Made by a program: the position numbers and the translations under genes. Below, piece by piece: positions 37,802-49,652 of a stretch of DNA of 64,000 bases (within the stretch, counting starts at the first letter, position 1; every line of letters starts with the position of its first letter). This stretch comes from Microthyrium microscopicum (taxonomy: Eukaryota; Ascomycota; Dothideomycetes; Microthyriales; Microthyriaceae), in NCBI GenBank assembly GCA_010405405.1, contig MU004243.1, forward strand, positions 305,340-369,339, written 5' to 3'. The notes under the pieces are model-generated. The model was not told the origin of the DNA. It did no database searches and saw only the letters and a list, made by a program, of their open reading frames with translations.

Positions 37802-39267
37802 ATGAGCTTTAAAGTCATGTCAGTTATTTTATTGGCTTTACTTACTGCAAACGAATTTGTTGTTGCCAGCCCGCTCCGGAGCCTGGAGGATACGACGTTG
37901 GCGAATTCAGCAGCGATAGGACGTCGATCTCTAGCTAGGTCAGAATTCAGAGTAGCAAAAGCAGAATCAGCCGGATTTTCTGTGTTTCGTCAGCAAGCTG
38001 TGGCCTTCAGAGAAGTAAGGCAAAACAAAGGTAGGTGTGGCTAAGTAAATCTGCAGCACATTTCTGACACTGTAACTCAGTCGCACCTCATACGATACCA
38101 CTCTATACTGAATATACCGGGTCTCCCAGTGGAAGATATATAGATCTTCTAGTAGACAGAGAATTCAGGGACAACAACTCTGCCATCAACAATCTCAAGG
38201 ATGCTTCACACGTAGCGCCCATCAAGATTGGTGATCAATCATTTCTTGGATTACTGGACACTGGAAGTGCTGATACTTGGGTCCTCAGCAACGAATTCAA
38301 ATGTAGCAGCAATCCGGAGTGTAATTCTTTAAGGGCGAAGGGTTACAAGCAAAGCTCTACCTTCAAGTTAATGCCAGAAATAAAGCTCGATGCTAGTTAC
38401 GCCACATTTGAGAGACTTCAGGGCATTTTCGGGAAAGAGACTGTCACTTTAGGAGGAGTCACAGCCAATGTGACCATAGGAATTGCTCAGAAAGGAGGAT
38501 GGCAAGGCAGTGTTCCTGGTACCATTGGAATGGCTTTCCCTGGGGACACTCGTGCCTTCGATAAAGATTTCAACGTGGACACAGCGACGATGCTAAAGAA
38601 TACTCCATACGACCCAGTATTTACCTCCATGTACAAGCAAGGTCTTGTTGATCCGTACTTCAGTGTTGCTTTGAATCGTCAAAATGAGGGCCCTGGAGCT
38701 CTTGCGTTAGGGGGTCTACCGGCCACTCCAATTAGGTACGAAGACAAGTTCACCAGTGCCAAGTTCGAATACTTGATATTCGAGGATGGTTCATATGGCA
38801 GAGCTGGAAATACGAATAAGGAGTACAGCTTATACATGATCAAACCACAAGGATTCAGCGTTGCTGGACGAGAGTTGAAAGAATCAGTAGACGCTATTGT
38901 GGATACTGGTTCTCCAATCACCTACGTACCTGAAGACGTTGCAACTGCGTTCAATAAGGCTTGGACACCAGCCGCTTCGAGGGATCAGATGAGCGGTCAG
39001 TGGTCAATCAATTGTGATGCGGTACCGCCCCCGTTCGCTTTCATAATCAACGGTACGAAACTATTCATGAGCCCAGAGGACATGGCTGTCAAAGGGGGAG
39101 TGAACAATTTGCCTCGAGTCAGAGCCGGGAAATGTCTAAGTACCGTTCAGGCATCGGGACTATTGGCAGCCGGAGTTCATATCATTGGCTCTCCTTTTCT
39201 GAAAAGCTTTGTGGCAGTTTTCGATGTTGGCGCAGCGGAAATGCGGTTTGCAAAACGTATTAGATAA
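37802..39267 (+). CDS. Secreted A1-family (pepsin-like) aspartic protease
   Basis: Exons 37802-38030 and 38081-39267; 471 aa. The ATG at 37802 opens a signal peptide (MSFKVMSVILLALLTANEFV), followed by a propeptide of about 80 residues. The mature enzyme has both catalytic motifs, LLDTGSADTWV (D136) and IVDTGSPITYVP (D351), and the family's bilobal spacing of about 215 residues. VAPIKIGDQSFLGLLDTGS, GTIGMAF and the C-terminal GSPFLKSFVAVFDVG-MRFAKR are standard A1 elements. Several N-glycosylation sequons occur; no hydrophobic GPI tail, so it should be freely secreted. An in-frame extension upstream begins only with GTG and is not used. It cleaves proteins at acid pH outside the cell. Confidence 0.94.
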
Positions 39268-39451
39268 TGAATATACGTCAACTCAACAGACCTCTAACAT
39301 TTTCAGATTGTATGCCGCCTAGAGAATACACTGGCTTCAAAGAAACCCTTCTCCATGCTACATCGTAGGCCCCAGGGCAAATCTACCACTTCTCTGGGTG
39401 AAAAATTGCCATAGTGCCAGAGATGAAGTTTGTCAAAATGAGTTCAAGTTA
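39268..39451. other. Convergent 3' intergenic region
   Basis: Short gap between the protease stop and the stop of the minus-strand CorA-like gene; no feature. Confidence 0.5.
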
Positions 39452-42008
39452 TCAAGGTGCCATCGGCTTCCTCGGGGTGCCTTTATTTCTACGCCATAAA
39501 CGGTCAACACAGCTGCTGAATGTAGAACTATGCCCGGCATTAGCCCGCTTTTTGGCTTTCTTCACATCATTGGCTTGTGTTTTCCTGGAGAACATGCTAA
39601 GAAAGTAAATCTTCAGTACGCCAAATAGTACACAAATCGAGCTGAAGATAAGAAACAGAATTACAACAGCTAGGACTGTAGCACAGAAAGTCCAAATATT
39701 GAGGGGATAGGGCATTATTAGATCATGCATGGAGTAGAATGAAGTTGCTAGCGTCAATGGAGAGATGATCTAATTGTGTAAGCTGATTTCTTCGCTCAAT
39801 TAGAGCAGATACTAACCCAGATGGAAAAGGTAGCTACGTTGTAGGTATGTCTGGTTGTCTCGTTCTCTTCCATATCAAAGTCATGACGAAGCTGAAACTC
39901 GTTATTAGCTTAGTATAGATTTCTGAAGACTGAGCAACCACTTACAGATTTCAATACATTCGAGCAACGATTCTCAGAATCTATGACTTTATCCCTGAGC
40001 TTCTCCAATAGCTCATACGTACTTTGTAGCTTTGTCAGTAAATTTTGGATGATAGGCCGCAAGTCTTCAGGAAAAGAATCTGGGTCAAACAAATTGATAC
40101 TGCCATTTGGAGCCTCAAATTTCTTCCAGTCGTCAAGAAGTTTGGATGTAGATTTGGCTAGCTCCTTCAAACGGGGAAGAAGCTGGTTGCTCCTGTCATA
40201 AAGCCTACGAGCGAAATGTTCCTTCATGTGAGCCCGATGGTGTAACAACAAGCGTGCTGTGTCGTGTGAAGCCTCCTCAAGCTTCATTGTTTGTTAGCGA
40301 GTTGTCTGCCGCAACAAATTTGTATCGTAACGCACCAGTTTCTCGACGCCTTGCTCAAGGTAAAAATACGAGTGCGAAGATTCCTGGAAGACTTCGTCGA
40401 TCCGTATTTCCCAGATGCAGAGACAGTATTCTCTTGGATCGTTGGTGGACTTATCAGCATCGGCGTGTTCACCCCCTGCAGCAATTGGATCCTCTGATAA
40501 TACAGACTCATCCAAGTTCTCGATTTCTTCTATCTCGGGCACCTCATCATTTAAGCAATAAGCACACCATCTGAAGCAGTCGGTTCCGCTCACAGTGAGT
40601 GAAAAGATCGCTTTTTGCATTTCCAAATACTTGGATCTGTCATTCCATGTGTGCGAGGGTGAGAGCCTAGTCCATGACCTTTTTCCTTTTCTGACAAACT
40701 GTTGCCGTTCATCGCGTTTCTCGTATTCCTCTGGAGTATATATCCTCACTCTATGATAAGGCAGCGCAATATGAAAATGAAAGTTCGCAACTCCTGCTGT
40801 CTAGGTGTGAAGCATTAGCAACATGTCAAACTTCACACCTTGAATCCTATTCACCTCTGAGTAGATGCCAACTTACCGGCTGTACATTGAACTTGAGAAA
40901 CGGGTCAAGGTCTTGGTAATAATTCCACAAGGCTTCCTTCAACGCGGGTCTTTGATAGGCTGGAGCCGTGTCTGTTATTGCCTGACAAAAACATCCACCT
41001 GCATTCGGAATATAACTTGAGTGTTATCGTTAGATTTGTGGTTCTTGGTAGCGAAGACCTTATATGTGGTAGTTATAATACTTACACCAAAGTGCGCCGT
41101 CCATATGGGACGTGCTAGCCAAACAGATAATATTAGCTTCATGCGGATGAGCACCATATGGCCGTGAAGAGAACTTACTAGCTTAGACAATCGTTTCTTT
41201 AGCTCTATTGGTGAGAATTTTCCTTCATTGACCGAGTTTATGGAAGGATTTGATAGGCCGTCTGGCTCACATATGTTCTTCTCATGTAACCACGCAGATT
41301 TCACATGACAGGTAACACAGGGAATTTTACAATTCTGAAATTTCTCCTGGAAAATGCTACCTCTCCAAGGTTGTATGTCACTGCAAATTCGCTCCTCAAA
41401 AAATCTTTGAAAATTGTTTTCCATAGGGTCAATAATCTCTCGATTCGTTACGTGTGGACTTAAGACATTTCCTTCCAGCTTTCGCCTTTCAGAAAAGATT
41501 TTGGGCCATTTAGGTTTCAGGAAACCCATGATGTTCCATCCGAGTCGATCCTTTTGAGAGTGATTGTGTGTTGTTTCATTGCAAAACCGCGCTGTGTTCA
41601 CGATCTTTCCAGAGATCAGAGGATGTCGAATTTCAGCCTAGGAAGGTCGTAGCTGGGAGTACAAGTGTTTAAGTAACGACAAAGATCATATTGCAACTGA
41701 TACCTAGCAATCGTAGCCCTTTCATTTGCAGGCTCTCGCATCACTTCTGCTAGATCTGTCCACGTTGATGGCAATAACTGGTGAGCAAAACAACAAGAAA
41801 GCGTATTGGAGCCATGGGAATGTGTAAATAAGGTCAACTGACTACGCCCCGAGCTAGGGGATTTAGCATTCTGCCCCATGCTCCAATATCGCTTATCTCT
41901 TCTTTGATGGTAGTATGGGAGGATTGAATTTATACTTAAAGGTGCCCTCACTTCTCTTGAAGTGGAAACATCGCGACTTGCGAGTTTAAGATCATATGAC
42001 GCCGGCAT
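39452..42008 (-). pseudogene. CorA-like two-helix membrane protein, probably a broken host gene
   Basis: Segments read from ATG 42008 leftwards. The later exons are clear: 40998-40877, 40800-40336, 40281-39946, 39897-39817 and 39769-39452, each with GT-AG borders. The C-terminus has a helical coiled region (LTKLQSTYELLEKLRDKV), HDFDMEENETTRHTYNVATF and two hydrophobic helices starting ISPLTLATSFYSMHD, then a basic tail. This matches the CorA Mg2+ transporter C-terminal plan, but the GMN signature is replaced by SMH, as in the large CorA-like proteins of filamentous ascomycetes. Upstream, coding sequence changes frame near 41615 and near 41180 with no splice that restores it: LKKRLSKL is in one frame and PYGAHPHEANIICLASTSHM in another. 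So it is either a pseudogene or a gene with assembly errors or unseen introns. Transport activity is not implied. Confidence 0.65.
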
Positions 42009-42778
42009 GGGAAATAAATTTGCCGTAGTCTATAACAGACATTGCGTTTCATATTAGAGTGGGATTTCTTGAAACTGTACCGTAAGCTGGAAAATATGTA
42101 ACAGAAAAGATGAGATGAATGTAACGGAAGCCTAAGCCACATAGTATCGATGAAGTGAGGTAAGTCTTTCAACCCAACCGGTTCTGCCTTGAAATCCGCC
42201 TCACGTCAATATTGACCGAAGTACATGTCTCCGGAGGTCCCCGAAGTTGGGAAGAATGTAAGGATTGCCTATATGCGTAGTAGTCTTAGCTGCATTTCAG
42301 CCTGATGGCAACGGGACTTTGCGCAAGGTAGATTGCTTCGTGGTATATGCACCTGTTTCTTCGCTCAAGACTCGCAGAGGATGTGAAATTGGAATTGAGT
42401 GTGTTACTTTTCTAGGACCTTGACCGTCAATATTTCAAGTCATTGTTCTGTTAGAAACACTGCGACGAAAACGGGATTGTATTATACATAGTATACGAAA
42501 ATAAAGGTACAAATTCTTATGGAGAGCAAGGGACACCAACAACTCCAAGCAAATTAAACGAAATCGCTGAGAAAAGGACTTTTAACAATCACTTTTTGTG
42601 TAGGGCAGCGAGCGCATCGAGACGTGCCACATGCTGGACATGGGTTGACCTGAACGCTAATTGAATTATGCCCACAAGCACACTATGAAAAGTGTTAGCA
42701 ATTCTTTTGTGAAGTCGATAATAGTCATGGGAACCAACACATGACCAGTAAAACGCGAACTTCTTCTTCTGCTTATAA
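42009..42778. other. Intergenic, no gene seen
   Basis: Upstream flank of the CorA-like locus; only short frames. Confidence 0.5.
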
Positions 42779-43177
42779 TCAGCAATGCCACAACAGCCGT
42801 ACTTTATAACTAACGCATTCTCTTATGTTTTCTAATGGGTTCGAAAAGAAGGACAGGTTTGGAGGTGGTGGTGTTCTGAGTTCGAATTGTTGCAAGGTTT
42901 CGTAAACAGAATTACGACCAACGAGCTGAGATTCATCAAGGCTCATCATATCTACAGATAGTACCGGGAACTTGCTGAAGGTTCCTTGAAGATGTTTAAT
43001 GGGATCATTCGGACATTTGCAGTCGTTGAACATTTTGATTTTTCCTCGTTGAGCACAGACTGCATAGATTCCCAACAGTGTTGCAATCAAGAACAGGACG
43101 ATACTCCAACCCCCCAGGTACTTCTGGCCAGCGACAATCTTCTTTCACCCTTATATTCAGCCTTGTGGAATGTCATG
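42779..43177 (-). pseudogene. Possible remnant of a small membrane protein gene
   Basis: Minus-strand frame ending at 42779 encodes KYLGGWSIVLFLIATLLGIY, a good transmembrane helix, then a 75-residue polar segment with CKCP and many Pro. A separate frame begins with an ATG near 43177 (MTFHKAEYKGERRLSLAR) and runs into the same region one base out of register. The join would need a frame change where no intron fits. I do not recognise the family. It may be a decayed gene or chance; its position next to the broken CorA-like locus is suggestive only. Confidence 0.3.
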
Positions 43178-43642
43178 GGCACAAAATTGCCAGGTAGGAC
43201 GACGACGATGCGATTGAAGAAATTCGCTGAGTGATACGAAGGGTACAACTAGCGCTTGCCCTGTTCAGTATGGTGGAGGATCGATGAATGGGAAGGCTTG
43301 ACGGCCGGGGTAATGAGCGTATGGCACGCGCAAAGATCGTGATGAACTATTCGACTTCTTTGTTAGCTTCCATTCTACGACGGGGCGCGTCTCTCTCGGG
43401 TAGTCGCACCTTGAATTTGGATAGCTGATGTTGCGGAAGGACGAAAAGGACGATAAGGACTAAACGAGAAGAAAGAACAAAGCAAAAGATGGCAAAGCTA
43501 TAACACAAGGAGAACGAACGGCAGGTTAAGCAAAAAGGGACGAATTGAGGCGAAACAGAAACAAGATAGCAGGAAACTCAAAATTTTGCAAGAATGTGAA
43601 TATGGATACTCATTGAGTCAACTTGACGAGAATTTGTTCAAT

Positions 43643-43952
43643 GGGGACGATTAGCAAACCAAATCGTGCCAATTTGATTTGGGTGTTTTCTAACCAAAAG
43701 CAGGTCTACTAGGCCTTTATTGCTCTAGCACATAACCTTAATATCTCCATAAATTATTTAGCCTGAGCAGCTTATGATCGCTCAACCAATAATAAGCTAT
43801 GAATGTAGGTGCTATACCTATTTGGTCAAATCAAATTGAGGTCAAGCCGCTAGACCTGAGCTCTAGCGGCTCGACCTCGATTTGATTATCTAACGATTTT
43901 GGGTGAAGATCTGCAAATCAAATTGGCACAGTTTGATCTGCTAATCGTCCCC
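43643..43952. mobile_element. 310-bp MITE with internal hairpin
   Basis: Terminal inverted repeats of 38 bp (34 matches) start GGGGACGATTAGCA on both strands and end TGCCAATTTGATTT. A 3-bp AAT flanks both ends (43640-43642 and 43953-43955), a possible target duplication. Inside is a second perfect-looking palindrome (43829-43887). No frame, so it is non-autonomous. The superfamily cannot be assigned from a 3-bp duplication; the ends are not the CACTA type. Confidence 0.8.
43829..43887. repeat. Internal 26-bp inverted repeat with 7-nt loop
   Basis: Arms 43829-43854 and 43862-43887 pair at 24 of 26 positions around the core GCCGCTAGA...TCTAGCGGC, with loop CCTGAGC. Both mismatches are C-to-T or G-to-A type. 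Confidence 0.85.
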
Positions 43953-43955
43953 AAT

Positions 43956-45443
43956 GGGACGCGCACATCAGTCTGCAGGTTCTCAATCAGGTTACTCAGT
44001 ACTGTGCTGATTGGACGCCTTTGCAGATAAGGCCAGATTTCTGATTGGGACGTCAATGATGATGGATCGGGAATTGTTTTGAGTCTTATGAGCGCCACGC
44101 TGCACCCGTTGCCACTGTACAGTCACCAGTGTAAGCTGTGATGTCCCGATGCGGAGATGAAGTTGCAGTTACACGTTTGACACGCTCATAGTCGCGTCCC
44201 GACTTTTTGCAACTTACAACCTATCGCCCTCTGGATGATGCATTCCATACCGCGGCTCAACAGTATGGTAAGAAATAGGAATCGCACGTGTATGAAACTT
44301 GTTATTCACAGCGATGATGAGCTCACTAAACGGGGACATCAGATATGTGAGTCCAACGATGAGACTATCATCCGGCTGACCCGCAAGTAACCATGCTATT
44401 CGCAATAGTTTTACCTACAGAACTTAGCTAACAGGTAGCATACAGAAATCAACTCGGATCAAAGTATCTATATACATGTATGAGTACAACAAGCATACTA
44501 CGCGGCGTCTGAGCTGGAAATCTAAGTGGCTCATGCACTACTTGGCACAAGAAGTACCTACAAGCGTAATCGAACCAGATATATTTGGCTCCGCACTTTC
44601 TAGATCGTACAGTAACGCCATGCAAAGTCTTGAGTAGTACTTGTGCTGATAGGCTTGGTGCAACCAATGATTTTGTAGATTTGAGGAGATTATCGGTGTC
44701 TCTCTTCTCTCTATCGATCGAGATTCTTTTGAAGTTTGGTACTTCATTGGCCGGGTTTCAAGAGCGCATGCATGGATCAACGCCATAGCAGAGCCTCGAG
44801 GTGCCAAGTCTCCCATGTTCTCGTATCCCTTCCGATCTTCCGATCATGTTGGATATAAGGTGCGAGGTTGACGCATTCTATGACCTACGGTGGCCCTGTA
44901 TAAACAGGAAATAGATTAAGAGTTCGAGCTCTAGGAATTCTGGGCCAGCACAACACGATAGCTGTCGAGTCTGCTTGGAACTTGGATCGTATTGTAGGTG
45001 TTATGTACTCAAGCCTTGCGTAAATTGTGTACAGAAGTAAAGCCTAAACATAAATCTTCACTAGCCACATTAGCACCCTGTGTTGAAAGATCGCTTAGAA
45101 TAGAAAATCACTGGCCCACGAGGCAAACGCAATTGAGCTAGCTAGATAGCAGTATGGTACGAAGAGATGATCTTGTACGAGAACTACTACAAGATGTGGG
45201 TGACTTATATCCCAAGTTCAACATTAAATACTATGACATAAAACGGTGCTATTTTCGTTCTCTAAATCCATGCTACAAACATTTCATAAGTCGCTTGCAA
45301 TATTCCCTTTTCTACCCACAGCTACACTACTTTGTATAGCCATGATCAGCACGAAGCATCCATATCCCTTCCTAGCATTACGTCGTCAATGAGCCCAGCA
45401 ATGGCAGAGATAAAGATTCTTTATCGAGCCTGTTCAGACCCAA
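43956..45443. other. Intergenic, no gene seen
   Basis: 1.49 kb right of the MITE; several frames of 60-92 codons, none with a domain, signal peptide or splice continuation. Confidence 0.5.
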
Positions 45444-46988
45444 CTAGGAATACTTCTCGCCCTTAGACCCTCGGTAGTCACCTTTGTCATACTGCGGCGG
45501 TGCTCCAGTCCATGAGTTGTCTCTTTGAAGTCCAGGCATCGTCTGCACGCCCGGTATGGACGCCGAACCCTTTGCTGAATTGCCACCCTTCTCATCAACC
45601 ACTGTAAGATCATCCTCACCCCCAACCATGACCTGGCGGCCATCCTTCACGCGTCCAACGATCATGCCCTTCGCCACACTCTTGATGACCGCTCGGCGAC
45701 TCACACCAGTCACATCAACGTACACAAGTCCCACATTCGTGACACCCTGCGCCAATTCCTTGGCTACCTGGCGTGCATCTTCGCCGTAGCGATGGCCGAC
45801 AATATGTGTAGCAGAAGATGCACCGCTATTAAGCACATGCTTGCCTCCAGTCGCAATGCCATCAGCCAACGTACTGAATGCAATCATGCTCTTGTTTAGT
45901 AAACCTGGCTTATAACCATCCGCATCAGCCACCTCTTTCTTATCCTTGCGCTCGCCACGCCGGGTGAGACTAGCGCCTACGTTTTGAGCAAGCTGGGTTG
46001 CGCGTCCAACAGTCTTGGACGAGAGTGAAGCAGCAGATTGTGTGGCGCCATTGATGCGGCGCACATTGGCGTGGGTGCCGGCAGAGAAGGTGAGAGGTTT
46101 GTTGACGGGTTTCGTCTTGGTAGAGAAGGTCTCGGCGCCGCTGGTCATGGCGTTTGCGATGTACGTGGAACCAGTTACGATGAGACGTGAGGCTGCAGCG
46201 GCATTTTGGACGATGGATGAGGTGGCGTAGGCAGGATGGCGGGCGAGATCGAGGTATTCTTCTGAGAGGGGTTTGACTTCGATACGTTTACCGTCTGCGG
46301 AGACTGAGATCTCGACGGGGTCTGGGAAATGGTTAGCTTGACTATGATGGCTTCAGTGAGAAAACTTACCCTTTCGGCCTGGTTTGAGGGTTGGATGTTC
46401 AACAATCAATGTAGAATCATCTTCTGCTAATTCGCCAACAACACTTCCGTCGTCCTCGTCGACCAATACAATCTGGCCTTGATTCGGTCGCGCCGTGCCC
46501 ACTGCATATGCCTCGCCAGGCTTATAATCTCCGGGGTTATATGCAACGAGACCCTTCTGCGGCGCAGGCTCGCGCTCTAAGAACGAAGTGCATTGTGCCA
46601 GAATGGTCTCGAACGTGTCAATATCCTCCTGTCGTACTCCACGGCCAAGTGGAGGGAAATCGATACGAGTGAAAGCTCCGCTGTCTGGCGCCAAGTCCCA
46701 GCGGGGTATCAGGTAGCTATTTGGTGGTTGATGGTATATTTGTGTAGTCGCGGGGAGAGGAAGTTCGAGCTCAGGAGGAAGAATGAGATGGAGATAGAAG
46801 TCGTCCTCGGGTGAAGCTGGACGCTTGGAATCACCATAACCTTCTGAAGGGGTACGTGTGGGCACCATGAGCAAAGAAAGCGTCTGGGGGCCCGAAGGAT
46901 TCAGCGAAGTCTGCTCTCCATCCTGAATATGGAAGGCTGTAATGCCCGGGATGGAGAAGAGCAAGCGAGGGTCATGTTGAGCTGCCAT
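45444..46988 (-). CDS. Senescence/spartin-domain protein
   Basis: Exons 46988-46370 and 46321-45444 (48-nt intron); 498 aa. The N-terminal half (LLFSIPGITAFHIQDGEQTS, LHLILPPELELPLP) matches the N-terminal region of fungal senescence proteins. The C-terminal half is the senescence/dehydration-associated domain shared with plant ERD7 and animal spartin: long Ala/Gly-rich amphipathic stretches around ASRLIVTGSTYIANAMTSGA, RRINGATQSAASLSSKTVGR and LNSGASSATHIVGHRYGEDA. Proteins of this family bind lipid droplets or membranes; spartin moves lipids and serves in lipophagy. No signal peptide, so it acts in the cytosol or on organelle surfaces. The tail (PGLQRDNSWTGAPPQYDKGD) is disordered. Function in fungi is little studied. 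Confidence 0.85.
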
Positions 46989-47688
46989 TGTCGTGTAATG
47001 CGTTTAGAGAGTAGGATTGATGGTGGGAGAGAAGACCAGAGAGATTTTGGGCAGGATATCAGTTTTAAGGAGTAAAACCTTGAATACAGCTCAGCCAAGG
47101 TCTTCATCACGGCGCTTCTTTCAGTGAGAATTGCTGGACGTCATTGGATATGGATAGAGGCAGTGGACCAATCATCAGGCTGCGCTAAGGCCTTGGAAGC
47201 TTCGGCGATCCCCCTTGGCAGTGGCTGGTGTGCATCCTTTTGTGGCGCAGTAGTCTCCTCGATGTGGCGAGTGCAAATGGGCTTTTGCACAGATAGGTAT
47301 GTTCTAGATCTTCATGGACTTGAAGAGAGAGACTGGGGAGGCAGACTAAGGAGATCTCTCTAGCTTCTTGCGAGATAGGACGCTCAGTAACAATAAAGAT
47401 TCCAAGCAGGTTAGGCACTCAAAGCAGTAACTATCACAGTATTAGGAAAAGCTAGGAGAGGTCAACCTGCAAACAACATCTTGATATTTTCCATGCTAAA
47501 TATCATAACTTCGTGGACCTGAAAGCTTCATGCAGCCGAAGAGCCTTCAACTTTCAAGAAGTAAATAATGTTCCTTACTCTCGTCTTTCATTCATCCACC
47601 AGTGCTGTGCCAACTCAAAACAACCTATTCAGCCCAAAATCCAGGGTTTGATGCATAACGACGGAGTAGGATCCATGGCAACCGTCGC
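46989..47688. other. Intergenic, no gene seen
   Basis: 700 bp: promoter of the senescence-domain gene and 3' flank of the F-box-like gene. Confidence 0.6.
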
Positions 47689-48483
47689 TCAGAGCTCGTT
47701 CTCATGTGCAGCAATTATGAGCTCAATCTTCAGAACTCGATCAAAGTCGATGGTCTGCTCGCATGTCTCGCATTGTATCCAGCCAAAGATGTCTGGATGT
47801 CCAAAGAGCTTGGCCTCATAATGGAAGTCCTGCACCTTGTAGATCTGCCCAACGGCATATTTGCCTGAAAAAGGATGGTCCAGATGGGGTCCAATGCTAA
47901 AGTCTTTCTCGACACTCATGATCTGTCTAGCCAACCATTTTTCCCAAAGCGTGTTGATGGCGATCACTTTGAGGTTCGTCAGATTCGGGAAGTACTTCAT
48001 GAGATCTGGGACAATAGAGTTCATATCCATGACGTTGGGTACAACGACCCACATGTTGCTGATCAATTGGGCAGAACGAGGTGTGACACGAGCCATGAGC
48101 GCGCCTAGCGCTGGAAGATGGTCGTGCCATTTACTAGAAACTAAGAACGGCATCTTCGAGAAGGCCATTTCGTAGGCGTCTTGGTATAGGTTTCGACAGG
48201 TGAGTAGGAATCGCAGCCGCTTAGATGTTTGTTGTATACAGTAGGGGCTCCGTCGACCCTGAAGAAGCGCATGTTTTTGGCCAATAAGTCTGCTGGTGTC
48301 TTCTTCTTCTGGAGCCTCGCAAACGAACGCCCAGATCATGAGTCGGAGCTCGGCAGGTAGTCTGAGTAGGCGCGACGAGTCGTGGTTCTGTTTAGTGATG
48401 GCAGTATTGGCGTCATTCGCAGAGAATGTGATTGACGCATCTACTGGTGCAAGCCCGACGGCAGGGGAGTTGTTGTAAGCCAT
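47689..48483 (-). CDS. F-box-like (2EXR-type) protein
   Basis: Single exon, 264 aa from the ATG at 48483 (MAYNNSPAVGLAP). The frame is open for 67 more codons to an ATG at 48684, but that stretch is Pro/Ser-rich and contains leader-like sequence, so the inner start is preferred. SSRLLRLPAELRLMIWAFVC (about residues 36-55) is the F-box-like LPxELRxxIW motif abundant in filamentous ascomycetes, followed by RLRFLLTCRNLYQDAYEMAF, the usual next helix. The rest, with CETCEQT near the C-terminus, has no recognised domain. Such proteins may recruit substrates to SCF ubiquitin ligases, though most fungal members are uncharacterised. No partner is suggested by neighbours. Confidence 0.78.
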   Translation of the reverse strand: MAYNNSPAVGLAPVDASITFSANDANTAITKQNHDSSRLLRLPAELRLMIWAFVCEAPEEEDTSRLIGQKHALLQGRRSPYCIQQTSKRLRFLLTCRNLYQDAYEMAFSKMPFLVSSKWHDHLPALGALMARVTPRSAQLISNMWVVVPNVMDMNSIVPDLMKYFPNLTNLKVIAINTLWEKWLARQIMSVEKDFSIGPHLDHPFSGKYAVGQIYKVQDFHYEAKLFGHPDIFGWIQCETCEQTIDFDRVLKIELIIAAHENEL

Positions 48484-49652
48484 TGAGAAGACCTTAGAAG
48501 ACGTGGGGAGGTTGTCTGCGTTTCGTTTTTGGGAAAGTGTTTTCAGGTCGGACGGGTTCAAGTTCCTAGTATATATAGAAACTCTTGATGCTTGAGCTAA
48601 GGTACTTGGAAATCTCAAGTTGTGGTGTGGAGTAGAATGCGGGTTTGAAGACGGTGAGGATAGGATCATTTCGACAACAAGCATGCAAGATGAACATTGT
48701 TGGTTGATGACAGTGAAAACAACAGCCTAGTAGGGGTCGCAGTCACTTTCATAGAGTAGTTTGGAGCGCCACCTCGAACAGGGCGAATACCACGCTAAGA
48801 GCCACCTAAATCCCTATGTTGAGGTTTACAATCATTTCTGCTCAGTACCTAGTAAGCAACAACTTGCATCTCTTACATCTATCAGTTGTTGGTGATATCC
48901 TGTCCTCAATCTTCTCCAAAGCCGAAGACACAAACGAAATGGCGAGGCTGCAACCCGAGTCCTCAAATCGTCTCTACTTCGTACAATCGAAAAGTACTGC
49001 TAACAGTAGTGTCTCTCGGAGTCCACAAAAGTCTTCCAGTATCCAGTACACAGGTCCAGCAATTTAGCTTTTGTTGGACGAGCACCCACATATATCTATT
49101 TAGTCCTGTTATACGGATACCAAACTTCCGATGCTATAGGGGTCAGAGACAAATCGCACCAGGTTGCTACAGTTGCTGGCAGATACAACATCTGCTATCT
49201 CGCACTCTAAAGAGAGAAGACAGTAGTTCTTGTCAGTTGCCTTAAACACTCGCGTAATCTTGAAGCCTGAGAGCATTGTGTCCTCTTCGCATCCAGACAA
49301 GCCATGAGGTTAATTGTTCTGTGACTCGTGAGCTTCGACCTACAGATTTGCTGAAGGTCGGTCAGATTTGTCGAAGGAGTGAATTACGATATCAAGCGCA
49401 ATTGAGAAATAATCTCTCATCATCATAATAATCCAACTTCATTAACTCAAGCGCCATATGTTTGTTATAACTGGGCGAAAGACACAACGTAAAATGCACA
49501 TTGAATTACTGACCCAAAGCCGACATCGGCACAAGCGCCTCGGACTTTAGATATGGATTTTGTCCCCGCCAAAGTTCCAGTTGCCATTGTTTGAATTCCA
49601 AGACACCACAAGACACCATCCTACCATCCCTTACACATTACACACGACCACA
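48484..49652. other. Divergent intergenic region
   Basis: 1.17 kb between the F-box-like gene and TRP2; two short plus-strand frames (48816-49245) are unsupported. Carries the TRP2 promoter. Confidence 0.55.
49322..49327 (+). promoter_or_regulatory. Possible Gcn4/Cpc1 site upstream of TRP2
   Basis: TGACTC, the core of the general amino acid control site, lies 326 bp before the TRP2 ATG. Tryptophan genes are under cross-pathway control in fungi. A six-base match alone is weak. Confidence 0.25.
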
